Assembly (NCBI RefSeq): GCF_001557325.1
Contig: NZ_LSJS01000220.1
Coordinates: forward strand, 1-36,715
Direction: 5' to 3'
Origin: Erythrobacter donghaensis
GTDB lineage: Bacteria; Pseudomonadota; Alphaproteobacteria; Sphingomonadales; Sphingomonadaceae
DNA length: 36,715 nt
The position numbers were made by a program, and so were the translations under genes. Shown here piece after piece: positions 1 through 7,928 of the stretch (positions within the stretch are counted from its first letter, which is position 1; each line of letters starts with the position of its first letter). The notes beneath the pieces were generated by a model. It made no database searches. It was not told the DNA's origin and was given only the letters and a program-made list of their open reading frames with translations.

Positions 1-1272
1 GAAGCGAGCACTGCCGCCGCGCCGAGCCCGCCTGCCGCGGCCGCTGCCGCTGCCGCCACCGCGCCCGGCGGGGGCGCCGCAAACCAGTCGGTGCGGATCG
101 ACCTCAAGAAACTCGACATGCTGATCGACGGCGTCGGCGAGCTGGTGATCGCCCAGGCGATGCTCGCCCAGCGCCTCACCAACGAGAACCTCGCCCACAT
201 CGAGGAGCTGGCGCTGATCGACGGGCTGGTGCGCGACATCCAGGAACACGCGATGGCCTTCCGCGCCCAGCCGATCAGCTCGGTCTTCGGCCGCGTGCCG
301 CGCCTGCTGCGCGAACTCGGCGGCTCGACCGGCAAGCACGTCAAGCTCGAGGTTGCGGGCGAAACCACCGAGCTCGACAAGACCGTGATCGAGCGCCTGT
401 CCGAGCCGATGACCCACCTGATCCGCAACGCCGTCGACCACGGGATCGAACCGCCCGATGAACGCCGCGCCGCGGGCAAGGACCCCGAAGGCACGCTCAC
501 GCTGTCGGCCGAACAGAAGGCCGGGCGCATCATCATCCGCATCGCCGATGACGGGCGCGGGATCGACCGCGACCGGGTGCTGGCGAAAGCCATCGCCAAC
601 GGCCTCGTCGCCCCGGACGCGCAGCTGACCGACGACGACATCAACCAGCTGATCTTCGCCCCCGGCTTCTCCACCGCCGCACAGGTCTCGAGCATCTCGG
701 GCCGCGGCGTGGGGATGGACGTGGTCAAGCAGAACGTGAAGGAGCTCGGCGGGCGCATCACCATCGAGAGCGTGCCGGGCAAGGGCACCACCTTCAGCCT
801 TGCCCTGCCGCTGACGCTGGCGATCTCGGACGGGATGATCGTGCAGGTCGGCGACCAGTCGCTGGTGATCCCGCTCACCCATGTGATCGAGAGCCTCAGG
901 CCGACCCCCGCCGACGTCAAGGGCATGGGCACCCGCGCGCAGATGCTCAACGCGCGCGGCAGCTTCGTGCCGATCGTGCCCCTGGGCGTGCTGACCGGCG
1001 CGGATGGGGCCGTCTCCAACCCCTGCGATGGCGTGCTGGTGCTGGTCGAGACCGAGGGCCACGGCCGCGCCGCGCTGCTGGTCGACGCGATCGCCGACCA
1101 GCGCCAGTTCGTGATCAAGGCGCTCGATGCGCATTACCGCCAGATCGACTCTGTCGCGGGCGCGACGATCCTCGGCAACGGCAAGGTCGCGCTGATCGTC
1201 GATGTCGACTTCATCGCCAGCAACGCCGCGCGCAGTCTGGCGGGCACTGTGCCCCTGGCGGCTGCGGCCTGA
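1..1272 (+). CDS. cheA: Chemotaxis histidine kinase CheA (5' end outside window)
   Basis: The reading frame is open from base 1, so the N-terminus (HPt domain with the phosphorylated His, CheY/CheB-binding P2) lies upstream. What is visible begins with an Ala/Pro-rich linker (bases 1-80), followed by the P3 dimerisation helices (VRIDLKKLDMLIDGVGELV, from base 91). The HATPase domain follows, with N-box HLIRNAVDHGIEP (about bases 415-455), G1 DDGRGID (about 547-567), the F/G2 region with SGRGVGMDVVKQNVKELGG (about 700-755) and GKGTTFSLALPLTLAI. The C-terminal CheW-like P5 domain runs from about base 825 to the end. Ala-rich codons at 1258-1269 precede TGA. In the family, CheA autophosphorylates in response to receptors and passes phosphate to CheY and CheB. 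It is the first visible gene of the che operon; cheR starts 2 bases after its stop. Confidence 0.97.
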   Translation, partial: EASTAAAPSPPAAAAAAAATAPGGGAANQSVRIDLKKLDMLIDGVGELVIAQAMLAQRLTNENLAHIEELALIDGLVRDIQEHAMAFRAQPISSVFGRVPRLLRELGGSTGKHVKLEVAGETTELDKTVIERLSEPMTHLIRNAVDHGIEPPDERRAAGKDPEGTLTLSAEQKAGRIIIRIADDGRGIDRDRVLAKAIANGLVAPDAQLTDDDINQLIFAPGFSTAAQVSSISGRGVGMDVVKQNVKELGGRITIESVPGKGTTFSLALPLTLAISDGMIVQVGDQSLVIPLTHVIESLRPTPADVKGMGTRAQMLNARGSFVPIVPLGVLTGADGAVSNPCDGVLVLVETEGHGRAALLVDAIADQRQFVIKALDAHYRQIDSVAGATILGNGKVALIVDVDFIASNAARSLAGTVPLAAAA

Positions 1273-1274
1273 TC

Positions 1275-2171
1275 ATGCAGGGTTCGGTCGCTCCTTCATC
1301 GGACAGCCAGAGCATGGTTCCCGGGGTCAGCCCGGCAATCTATGGCGAAGCCGATTTCCGCCGCATCGCGGGCCTGATCCACGCCGAGACCGGAATCGTG
1401 CTCAGCGAGCGCAAGAAGATGCTCGCTTATTCGCGCCTCGCCCCGCTGGTGCGGCGCAGCGGGCTGACGAGCTTCGGCGCGTTCCTCGACAGCCTGCGCG
1501 ATGACCCGCGCACCATGACCGAGGTGGTCGCCGCGCTCACCACCAACCACACCTATTTCCACCGCGAGCCGCACCATTTCGAGCATTTCGAAACCGTCGT
1601 GCGGCCCGAACTGCTCCAGCGCGCCCAGGCGGGAGCGGATGTGCGGATCTGGTCGGCGGGCTGTTCGACCGGCGAGGAGATCTGGACGCTGATGATGGTG
1701 CTGCTCGGGCGCGACCGCGCGGCGGGGCTCAAGCTTGCGCGCGGTCGGCTGATCGCGCTCGCGAGCGACATCTCGATCAACGCCCTCGCCGGCGCGCGTG
1801 CCGCGCATTATCCGGCGAGCGCGCTCGAGGCCCTGCCCGAGCCACTGCGACGCGCCTGGTGCGTGCCGGCCAATGCTGCAGGCGAGCCGCGCCTCGGCAT
1901 CGATCCGGCGGTGCAGGCGCTGGTGCGCTTCCGCGAACTCAACCTGATGGGCGAGTGGCCGATGAACCGCGCCTTCGACGTGATCTTCTGCCGCAACGTC
2001 ATGATCTACTTCGACATTGCCACCAAGGAACGGCTGGTCGAGCGCTTCGCTCGCCAGCTCGCGCCGGGCGGTTACCTCTACATCGGCCATTCCGAACGGG
2101 TCAGCGGGGCAGCCACCGCGCTGCTCGAACCGGTCGGGCCGACCATCTACCGGCGAAAGGGCCACGCATGA
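1275..2171 (+). CDS. cheR: Chemotaxis protein methyltransferase CheR
   Basis: A 298-residue protein that transfers methyl groups from S-adenosylmethionine to glutamates of chemoreceptors for adaptation. It has the CheR N-terminal helical domain (about residues 20-85, DFRRIAGLIHAETGIVLSERKK). The Rossmann methyltransferase fold follows, with the SAM motif RIWSAGCSTGEE (about residues 123-134), and the conserved FDVIFCRNVMIYFD stretch (about 236-249). TTNHTYFHREPHHFEHF is the usual CheR segment before the SAM domain. ATG at 1275 follows the cheA stop by 2 bases. An internal ATG 13 codons later is an alternative start. The stop overlaps cheB by 4 bases (ATGA), consistent with translational coupling. 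The only receptor in view lacks a terminal CheR-tethering pentapeptide, so this CheR would act without that tether on it. Confidence 0.96.
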   Translation: MQGSVAPSSDSQSMVPGVSPAIYGEADFRRIAGLIHAETGIVLSERKKMLAYSRLAPLVRRSGLTSFGAFLDSLRDDPRTMTEVVAALTTNHTYFHREPHHFEHFETVVRPELLQRAQAGADVRIWSAGCSTGEEIWTLMMVLLGRDRAAGLKLARGRLIALASDISINALAGARAAHYPASALEALPEPLRRAWCVPANAAGEPRLGIDPAVQALVRFRELNLMGEWPMNRAFDVIFCRNVMIYFDIATKERLVERFARQLAPGGYLYIGHSERVSGAATALLEPVGPTIYRRKGHA

Positions 2172-3229
2172 CCATCCGGGTCCTGATTGTCGACGATTCC
2201 CCCCTGATGCGCGCGCTGCTCCAGCACCGGCTGGCGCGGGAGAGCGACATCACCGTGATCGGCACCGCCGCCGATGCCGCCGAGGCGCGGCAGATGATCA
2301 AGGCGCTCGATCCGGATGTGGTGACGCTCGACATCGAGATGCCGGGGATGGACGGCCTCTCCTTCCTCGAGAAGATCATGCAGTTGCGCCCCACGCCGGT
2401 GATCCTCGTCTCGGGCGCGACCGAGCGGGGCGCGAGCGCGACCGCGCGCGGGCTGCAACTGGGCGCGGTCGGCTGCATCGCCAAGTCGCAGCTGCGCATG
2501 CAGCCGGACGAACAGGACGACGGCGCGCTCCCCGCGATGGTGCGCGAGGCGGCACGGGTGCGCTTCGTGCACACCCCGGCCCCGCCGCCCCCGCGCGCGC
2601 CGGTGCCCGAGACTGCGGCCACGCCCGCTGCGCTGCCCGATGTCATCGTCATCGGTGCATCGACCGGGGGGGTCGAGGCGCTCCACACCGTGCTCGCCGG
2701 CTTCCCCGCCGATTGCCCGCCGACGCTCGTCGTCCAGCACATCAACGGCTGCTTTGCCGGCGCGATCGCCCAGTCCTTCGACCGCGTGGTGCGCCCGCGG
2801 GTGATGCTGGCGGAGAGCGACATGCCGCTGGAACGCGGCACGGTGCTGCTGGCGCCGGGCAACGAGCGCCACCTGCAGGTCGCCACCGCGGGCACGCGGG
2901 GCCTGCGCTGCGTGCTGCGCGAGGGAGAGCCGGTCACGGGGCACCGCCCCAGCGTCGACCGCCTGTTCGCCTCGCTCGCATCGACGCTCGGCGGCCCAAG
3001 AGGGGCGCGCGGCCTGGGAATCCTGCTGACCGGCATGGGGCAGGACGGCGCGCAGGGCATGGCCCAGCTTGCCAGCATCGGCGCGCGCACCATCGCGCAG
3101 GATCAGGCAAGTTGCGTCGTGTTCGGCATGCCGCGCGCGGCGATCGAACTGGGGGCGGCGGGCGAAGTGCTGCCGCTCGACCGGATCGCCCCTGCCATCT
3201 TCACTCCCGCCCGCGCGGTGCTGTCATGA
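2168..3229 (+). CDS. cheB: Chemotaxis response regulator protein-glutamate methylesterase CheB
   Basis: A 353-residue two-domain protein that removes methyl groups from receptor glutamates when phosphorylated by CheA. The receiver domain has acidic pair D9-D10, phosphoacceptor D55 (LDIEMPGMDG) and a Lys in GCIAKSQ, where KP would be more usual. A Pro/Ala linker (about residues 138-155) leads to the CheB esterase domain. That domain shows the catalytic Ser in IGASTGGVEAL, His in VVQHINGC and Asp in LLTGMGQDGAQGM. ATG at 2168 overlaps the cheR stop by 4 bases. The stop at 3227-3229 overlaps the cheD ATG at 3226. All catalytic residues are present, so it should be active. Confidence 0.96.
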   Translation: MTIRVLIVDDSPLMRALLQHRLARESDITVIGTAADAAEARQMIKALDPDVVTLDIEMPGMDGLSFLEKIMQLRPTPVILVSGATERGASATARGLQLGAVGCIAKSQLRMQPDEQDDGALPAMVREAARVRFVHTPAPPPPRAPVPETAATPAALPDVIVIGASTGGVEALHTVLAGFPADCPPTLVVQHINGCFAGAIAQSFDRVVRPRVMLAESDMPLERGTVLLAPGNERHLQVATAGTRGLRCVLREGEPVTGHRPSVDRLFASLASTLGGPRGARGLGILLTGMGQDGAQGMAQLASIGARTIAQDQASCVVFGMPRAAIELGAAGEVLPLDRIAPAIFTPARAVLS

Positions 3230-3807
3230 GCGACATGACTCCATTCCTGCGCACCGCCGCGCCCGCCGCCGCGGCTGCGCCCGAGATCGTCCGCGTCACG
3301 ATCGTCCAGGGCGAGGCCAAGGCGAGCGCCGACGCGCGGGTCGAGATGAGCACGATCCTCGGCAGCTGCGTTGCGACATGCCTGTTCGATCCGGTTTCGC
3401 GGGTGGGCGGCATGAACCACTTCCTCCTCGCCGAGCCCCCCGCCCACATGCGCCACCAGGCCTTCGACAGCGATTACGGCCTGTACCTGATGGAGCTCCT
3501 GATCAACGAGATGTTGGGGCTGGGCGCGATCAAGAGCCGGCTGCGTGCGCGGCTCTACGGGGGTGCCAACCTCAACCCCGATCTTTCGCCGATCGGCACC
3601 GCCAATGCCGCCTTCGCCCGGCAGTTCCTCGAGCGCGAGAAAATCCCCTGCGTGTTCGAGGATCTCGAGGGCACCCAGGCGCGCCGCATCCAGTTCCGTC
3701 CCGCCAGCGGCCAGGTCCGCGCACGCCTCGTGCCCTCCGACGTCGCCCCTACGGAAAAACCACTGGGTCGGCCGCAATCGGCGCTTGGGACGGTCGAGCT
3801 ATTCTAG
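3226..3807 (+). CDS. cheD: Chemoreceptor glutamine deamidase CheD
   Basis: A 193-residue CheD-family protein. In the family CheD deamidates specific receptor glutamines to methylatable glutamates, and in some bacteria it binds a CheY-P phosphatase. The catalytic features are visible: STILGSCVATCLFD (Thr and catalytic Cys), then GGMNHFLLAEP (catalytic His), followed by the DYGLYLMELLINEML helix and the RARLYGGANL segment. An Ala-rich N-terminal stretch (residues 10-21) precedes the domain, so the protein is slightly longer than the usual 160-170 residues. ATG at 3226 overlaps the cheB stop (ATGA). cheY follows after 18 bases with its own GGAG ribosome site. Confidence 0.94.
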   Translation: MSDMTPFLRTAAPAAAAAPEIVRVTIVQGEAKASADARVEMSTILGSCVATCLFDPVSRVGGMNHFLLAEPPAHMRHQAFDSDYGLYLMELLINEMLGLGAIKSRLRARLYGGANLNPDLSPIGTANAAFARQFLEREKIPCVFEDLEGTQARRIQFRPASGQVRARLVPSDVAPTEKPLGRPQSALGTVELF

Positions 3808-3825
3808 GATCAAACGGAGCCCATC

Positions 3826-4209
3826 ATGCAAGCCAGCAACTCTGCCCCCATCCGTGTCCTCACGGTCGACGACAGTGCCTCGATGCGCGCGCTCCTGCTG
3901 GGCGCGCTCACTTCGCGCGGCTTTGCCGTGGAACAGTGCGAGGACGGGCAGGAGGCGCTCGAATGGCTCGCCTCCAACGAGGTCGACGTGATCATCACCG
4001 ATATCAACATGCCGCGCCTCGACGGCTTCGGGCTGATCGAGAAGCTGCGCACCAGCGCGCTCCACGCCGAGCGCCCGATCCTGGTGCTGACCACCGAAAG
4101 CTCCGACGAGAAGAAGCAGCGCGCCCGCAACGCCGGGGCGACGGGGTGGATCGTCAAGCCTTTCGATGCCGACAAACTCACCGCCGCGCTGCGCCGCGTG
4201 ATCCACTGA
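3826..4209 (+). CDS. cheY: Chemotaxis response regulator CheY
   Basis: A 127-residue single-domain receiver with no output domain. It has acidic pair D15-D16, phosphoacceptor D59 (IITDINMPRLDGFGL), switch residue T89 (LVLTTESSDEKK) and K111 in WIVKPFDADKL. These are the residues expected of a CheA substrate whose phosphorylated form binds the flagellar switch or acts as a phosphate sink. The ATG is preceded by GGAG 6 bases upstream. It lies between cheD and cheW in the same operon. Whether it is the motor-binding CheY or a sink cannot be told from one copy. Confidence 0.95.
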   Translation: MQASNSAPIRVLTVDDSASMRALLLGALTSRGFAVEQCEDGQEALEWLASNEVDVIITDINMPRLDGFGLIEKLRTSALHAERPILVLTTESSDEKKQRARNAGATGWIVKPFDADKLTAALRRVIH

Positions 4210-4241
4210 CCCGCTGACAGCCTGCCCCGAGGAACGCCTCC

Positions 4242-4682
4242 ATGCGCCACGAACTCATCACCTTCGGCATCGCCAGCCAGCGCTTCGGCATCGACATCAT
4301 GACCGTGCGCGAGATCCGCGCCTGGTCTCCCGTCATCCGCCTGCCGCGCGTGCCCGATTATGTCGCGGGCGTGGTCAACCTGCGCGGCGCGGTGCTGCCG
4401 GTGATCGACCTGGCCGCACGGCTCGGCTGGACTCCGACCGAGGCGACCCCGCGCAACCCGATCATCGTCATCGAGCATGAGGGCCAGATGCGCGGGCTGA
4501 TCGTCCACGACGTCGCAGACATCGTCTCGATCGAGGCCGGCACGCTCCAGCAGCCCGATGCCATGGGGCACGAGACGATCACCCATTTCCTCGAAGGGAT
4601 CGCCCCGCTCGGCGATGACATGGTGATGGTGCTCGATCTGGCACGGCTGATGGCCGACGAGCCGATCGAACTGGCGGCCTGA
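4242..4682 (+). CDS. cheW: Chemotaxis coupling protein CheW
   Basis: A 146-residue single CheW domain, the adaptor that links receptors to CheA in signalling arrays. The family pattern is clear: ITFGIASQRFGIDIMTVREIR at the N-terminus, the IRLPRVPDYVAGVVNLRGAVLPVIDLAARLG core (about residues 33-64), the IIVIEHEGQMRGLIVHDV strand pair, and a C-terminal DMVMVLDLARLM. The start ATG at 4242 has GAGGA about 10 bases upstream. The gene is 32 bases after cheY. The following small gene starts 2 bases after its stop, on GTG. Confidence 0.95.
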   Translation: MRHELITFGIASQRFGIDIMTVREIRAWSPVIRLPRVPDYVAGVVNLRGAVLPVIDLAARLGWTPTEATPRNPIIVIEHEGQMRGLIVHDVADIVSIEAGTLQQPDAMGHETITHFLEGIAPLGDDMVMVLDLARLMADEPIELAA

Positions 4683-4684
4683 GC

Positions 4685-4990
4685 GTGAGTCGGCCCCTCC
4701 CCGCCGCCGGGCTGGCACCCGCCGGTGCGCTCCACTCTCCCGCGCTGCTGGCCGGGATCGCCGGGCACCTGTCGACCTTTGCCGAGGATGCCGAGGCTTT
4801 CGGGATCGTGCTCTGCAGCGATTACGATGTCGCCACGCGCTACCTCGTGCAGTTGCAGCAGATCGACCGGCTCGCACAGTCCCTGCGCGAGATGGCCAAT
4901 GTGCTCGCCGCCGTCGACCCCGACGCTGCCGTCGCCGCGATCCGGCTGGGTGAACTGCGCCACGCGCTGGAACAGGCCGATGCTCGGTGA
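4685..4990 (+). CDS. Small helical protein in che operon, candidate CheT/CheZ-like CheY-P phosphatase
   Basis: A 101-residue protein starting at GTG, 2 bases after the cheW stop, and overlapping the next gene by 11 bases, so it is embedded in the operon. It has no signal peptide or membrane helix. Residues 49-74 form a predicted amphipathic helix containing QLQQIDRLAQSLREM, where D61 and Q65 give a D-x-x-x-Q pattern. This pattern is the active-site signature of CheZ, and it is also reported for the small CheT protein of the Sinorhizobium che operon. No other CheZ, CheC or CheX is seen in the window. I infer, but cannot prove, that this is the signal-termination phosphatase. The alternative is an uncharacterised che-operon scaffold. 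Confidence 0.6.
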   Translation: MSRPLPAAGLAPAGALHSPALLAGIAGHLSTFAEDAEAFGIVLCSDYDVATRYLVQLQQIDRLAQSLREMANVLAAVDPDAAVAAIRLGELRHALEQADAR

Positions 4991-5282
4991 CCGGGTGCTG
5001 CTCGGCCTGCATGGCGCAGGCGTCGCGCTGGCGCTGACCGCGGCGCTGGTGTGGCCGCGCCCCGGGCAGGCCGCGCTGCTGGTGCCGCTGGCCGGAACCG
5101 ATGCGCGCGGCGTGATTGCCTGGGCGCTGCACGAGGAGGCCCCGTTGCTCGCGCTCGACACGTCGCGCGGCCGCATCATCGCGCGCATCGCCGATAATGC
5201 CGGCCTGCTGCGCGCGCTCGGCCATGGCATTCTCCCCCTCGCTGCACGCGCCCCGGGCTGCAAAGCCCAACGCAGGAGCTAG
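4980..5282 (+). CDS. Unknown small protein of the che operon with one N-terminal membrane segment
   Basis: A 100-residue protein of unrecognised family. The ATG at 4980 overlaps the end of the preceding gene by 11 bases, and the stop is 4 bases before the receptor gene, so it is very probably cotranscribed. Residues 6-25 ([20 protein letters not shown]) are hydrophobic and could be a signal anchor. The remainder ([20 protein letters not shown] onward) alternates strand- and helix-like stretches, and a basic tail (KAQRRS) ends the protein. Longer in-frame starts exist upstream (from 4725), but they lie wholly within the previous gene and read as an out-of-frame shadow. A function in sensing or localisation of the neighbouring receptor is possible but unsupported. 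Confidence 0.55.
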   Translation: MLGDRVLLGLHGAGVALALTAALVWPRPGQAALLVPLAGTDARGVIAWALHEEAPLLALDTSRGRIIARIADNAGLLRALGHGILPLAARAPGCKAQRRS

Positions 5283-5286
5283 AACC

Positions 5287-6822
5287 ATGCCCGTTGACGA
5301 ACTTTCCGCATTGCGCACGACGGGTATGCGGGTGGTCGGGACGCTCGCCGGGGTGATCGGCGCGCTGCTGGCGGTCTGGGCGCTTGCCACCGGGGCGGTG
5401 CTGGTGGCGCTTGCGGCGATGGTGCTGCTGATCGCGCCGCTGGGCTTTGCCTGGACCGGCCGCGCGGATCCGCTGGCGCGCCTCCTCCTGGGCGTCACCT
5501 ACCCGCTGCTCGCCGCGCTGCTGCTGGCGATGGCGAGCGGAACGGGCTGGCTGATCGACCTGCACATGGTGTTCTTCGCCTTCCTTGCGGTGCTCGCCGC
5601 GCTGGCCGACTGGCGGGTGATCGTGGCTGGCACCCTCGTGACCGCGCTGCACCACCTCGCGCTCAACTTCATCGCTCCCGCGCTGGTCTTCCCCGACGGC
5701 GCAGACCTGATGCGGGTGGTGTTCCATGCGGTGATCGTGCTGGTCGAGGCGGCAATGCTGATCCTGCTGTGCCGCCAGTTCGAGGCGCTGGTCTGCAATC
5801 TGATGGAGGTGCGCCGCGCCGAGGCGGCGCTCGAAATCGAACGCAGCGCCGAGCGCGAGCGGCTGGCGGACGAGCAGCAGACGGTGCTCTCGGGCCTCTC
5901 CGAGCGGCTGCGCAAGCTGGCTGCGGGCGACCTGTCGAGCCGCCTCGATGCCCCCTTCCCGGGCGAATATGACCGCGCCCGCGCGCTGCTCAACCAGTCC
6001 TGTGCCGAGCTCGACCAGCTGGTGGGCGCTGTGGCACAGACCGCCGCGCAGGTCGCGACCGGCGCGCACGAACTGCGCGAGGCCTCGTCCGATCTGGCGG
6101 GCAAGACCGAACAGCAGACCGCCGCGATCGAAAGCGCGGCGCGCACCGCGGGCGAGCTGCTCCACGACATCGAAGGGCAGGCAGGGCTGTGGGCGGCGAC
6201 CCGCTCGACCGCGCTCGACGCCAAGTCGGATGCCGACCGCGGCGCCGCCGAGATTGCCGCCGCCGCCGAGGCGATCACCCGGATCGAGGCCTCCTCGGCC
6301 GAAATCGGCGAGATGATCGGCTTCATCGACACGATCGCCTTCCAGACCAATCTGCTGGCGCTCAACGCCGGGGTCGAGGCGGCACGCGCGGGCGAGGCGG
6401 GCAAGGGTTTCGCGGTGGTCGCGGGCGAGGTGCGCGAACTCGCCCAGCGCTCGGCCCAGTCGGCGACCGCGATCAAGGCGCTGGTCGCCACCTCCAAGGA
6501 CGAGATCGCGGTAGGGGTCGCACGGGTGCAGCAGCTGGTCACCCTGCTCGCCTCGCTGGTGGCGCGCTTCTCGGACATCGCCGGGCACGTCGATCACATC
6601 GCGCAAGGTTCGGAAGGCTCGCTTGACGCGGTTCGCCGGATCAATGCCGCGATGGGCCTGCTCGACCGCGGGATGCAGCAGAACGCGGCGATGGCCGAAC
6701 AGACCAGCGCCGCCTCGGTCGCGCTGCTGCGCAGTGCCGAGGATCTCACCGGCCAGGTGTCGCGCTTCCGGCAGCAGGACAGCACCGCCGACGCCGCCCC
6801 GCGCCTCAGCCGCGCGGCCTGA
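5287..6822 (+). CDS. Methyl-accepting chemotaxis protein with multi-helix membrane sensor, no periplasmic domain
   Basis: A 511-residue chemoreceptor. Residues about 14-165 form roughly six transmembrane helices with short loops and no extracytoplasmic ligand domain. H93, H122, H123 and H147 sit in or next to these helices ([31 protein letters not shown]). A charged coiled coil (175-200) and a HAMP-like region (about 200-255) follow. The MCP signalling domain contains the hairpin tip [20 protein letters not shown] followed by [20 protein letters not shown]. There is no C-terminal NWETF-like pentapeptide (the end is SRAA). ATG at 5287 has AGGAG 9 bases upstream; an upstream in-frame start at 5116 would overlap the preceding gene and is rejected. 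It closes the che operon, convergent with the next gene 5 bases away. Confidence 0.93.
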   Translation: MPVDELSALRTTGMRVVGTLAGVIGALLAVWALATGAVLVALAAMVLLIAPLGFAWTGRADPLARLLLGVTYPLLAALLLAMASGTGWLIDLHMVFFAFLAVLAALADWRVIVAGTLVTALHHLALNFIAPALVFPDGADLMRVVFHAVIVLVEAAMLILLCRQFEALVCNLMEVRRAEAALEIERSAERERLADEQQTVLSGLSERLRKLAAGDLSSRLDAPFPGEYDRARALLNQSCAELDQLVGAVAQTAAQVATGAHELREASSDLAGKTEQQTAAIESAARTAGELLHDIEGQAGLWAATRSTALDAKSDADRGAAEIAAAAEAITRIEASSAEIGEMIGFIDTIAFQTNLLALNAGVEAARAGEAGKGFAVVAGEVRELAQRSAQSATAIKALVATSKDEIAVGVARVQQLVTLLASLVARFSDIAGHVDHIAQGSEGSLDAVRRINAAMGLLDRGMQQNAAMAEQTSAASVALLRSAEDLTGQVSRFRQQDSTADAAPRLSRAA

Positions 6823-6827
6823 GGAGG

Positions 6828-7928
6828 CTATTCGGCCGGCTGCGGGGCCGCGGCGGCGAGCGGGTCGGAATCCGCCGCGCGCAGTCGGCGGCCGGCGCGC
6901 TGGAGCAGGAAGAATACCAGCGCCGCGCCTGCCAGTGGCAGGTAGAAGAAGATCAGCCGCCAGGTGCTCATCGCCGCGACCAGCACGCCCGCGGCAACGA
7001 AAGGCGCGAACAGCAGCAGGAAGCCCGCCTCCGCCCCGCCCGCGCCGCCCGGGGTCGGCACCACCGAACTGATCGACTGCACCAGATATTGCAGCAGCCA
7101 GTAGAGCGCCGGGTGCCAGTCCTGCCCGAAGGCGGCGAGCACGATCCCGGCCATCGAGAACCGCGCCAGCCACTGCGCCAGCGCGAGCATCAGGTTGACC
7201 AGCGCCATGCCCTTGCCGCGGCGCAGCACCCCCAGCCAGTCGCTCACCACATGCCCGCCGAAATCGCGCGCGCGGGCATGGAGCGCCGCGGCGCGGCTGC
7301 GTGGGCCTTTACCCATCAGCCCCGCCGCCAGCGCCGCCGCAAGGCCCGCGAGCAGCATCAGCACGCATCCGGCGACCGCAGCGATGATCGCCAGATCGGT
7401 CTCGATCTCGTTGACCAGCCCGGGCTGGCGGCCGAGAAAATCGGCCAGCTGGAACCCGCTGAGCGTCAGGCACAGCGCCGCGAGCGAGGTCATCACCAGC
7501 GTGTCTTCGGCGGTCTGGAGCGAGATCAGCGTCGCTGCGCGGCGCGCCGGCACGCCCTCGGCCAGGAGGAACAGCATCTTGATCGGCATGCCGCCCGCCG
7601 CCGAGGGCGTGATCGAATTGGTGACCATCGTGCCCGTCACCACCTTGAGCCCCCCGCGAAAGCCTAGACCGAGGCCGAGGAACCGGCTCCACAGCGCGAA
7701 GCGCAGGGAATTGGCGAACATCGGGACGAAGGCGATGGCCGCCGCCACCAGCAGCAGCCCGGGCGCGACCAGGCGGCCGGCGAGGTCGATCCCGCCCAGC
7801 GACCACACCAGCACCGCGACATTGGCGAGCGCCACCAGCGGCAGCACCGAGAGCGCGATCGCCAGCGTGCGCCGCGGCAGGCGCTGCCACGGGGCGAGCG
7901 CTGCGGGAGAGGTTCCGGGATCGCTCAA
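6828..7928 (-). CDS. Flippase-like integral membrane protein (LPG synthase TM / PF03706-like)
   Basis: A 366-residue polytopic membrane protein with about eight hydrophobic helices. It has the family hallmarks SITPSAAGGMPIKMLFLL in the middle and VVPTPGGAGGAEAGFLLL near the C-terminus, the latter matching the P-x-P-G-G-x-G-x-x-E signature of the lysylphosphatidylglycerol-synthase transmembrane family (old UPF0104). The most economical start is TTG at 7928, which overlaps the upstream glycosyltransferase stop as TTGA. A longer open frame up to 8108 is only the shadow of that gene. Tight coupling to a GT4 glycosyltransferase suggests a joint role in making or moving a glycolipid or lipid-linked sugar. 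This is an inference, and the substrate is unknown. Confidence 0.85.
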   Translation of the reverse strand: MSDPGTSPAALAPWQRLPRRTLAIALSVLPLVALANVAVLVWSLGGIDLAGRLVAPGLLLVAAAIAFVPMFANSLRFALWSRFLGLGLGFRGGLKVVTGTMVTNSITPSAAGGMPIKMLFLLAEGVPARRAATLISLQTAEDTLVMTSLAALCLTLSGFQLADFLGRQPGLVNEIETDLAIIAAVAGCVLMLLAGLAAALAAGLMGKGPRSRAAALHARARDFGGHVVSDWLGVLRRGKGMALVNLMLALAQWLARFSMAGIVLAAFGQDWHPALYWLLQYLVQSISSVVPTPGGAGGAEAGFLLLFAPFVAAGVLVAAMSTWRLIFFYLPLAGAALVFFLLQRAGRRLRAADSDPLAAAAPQPAE

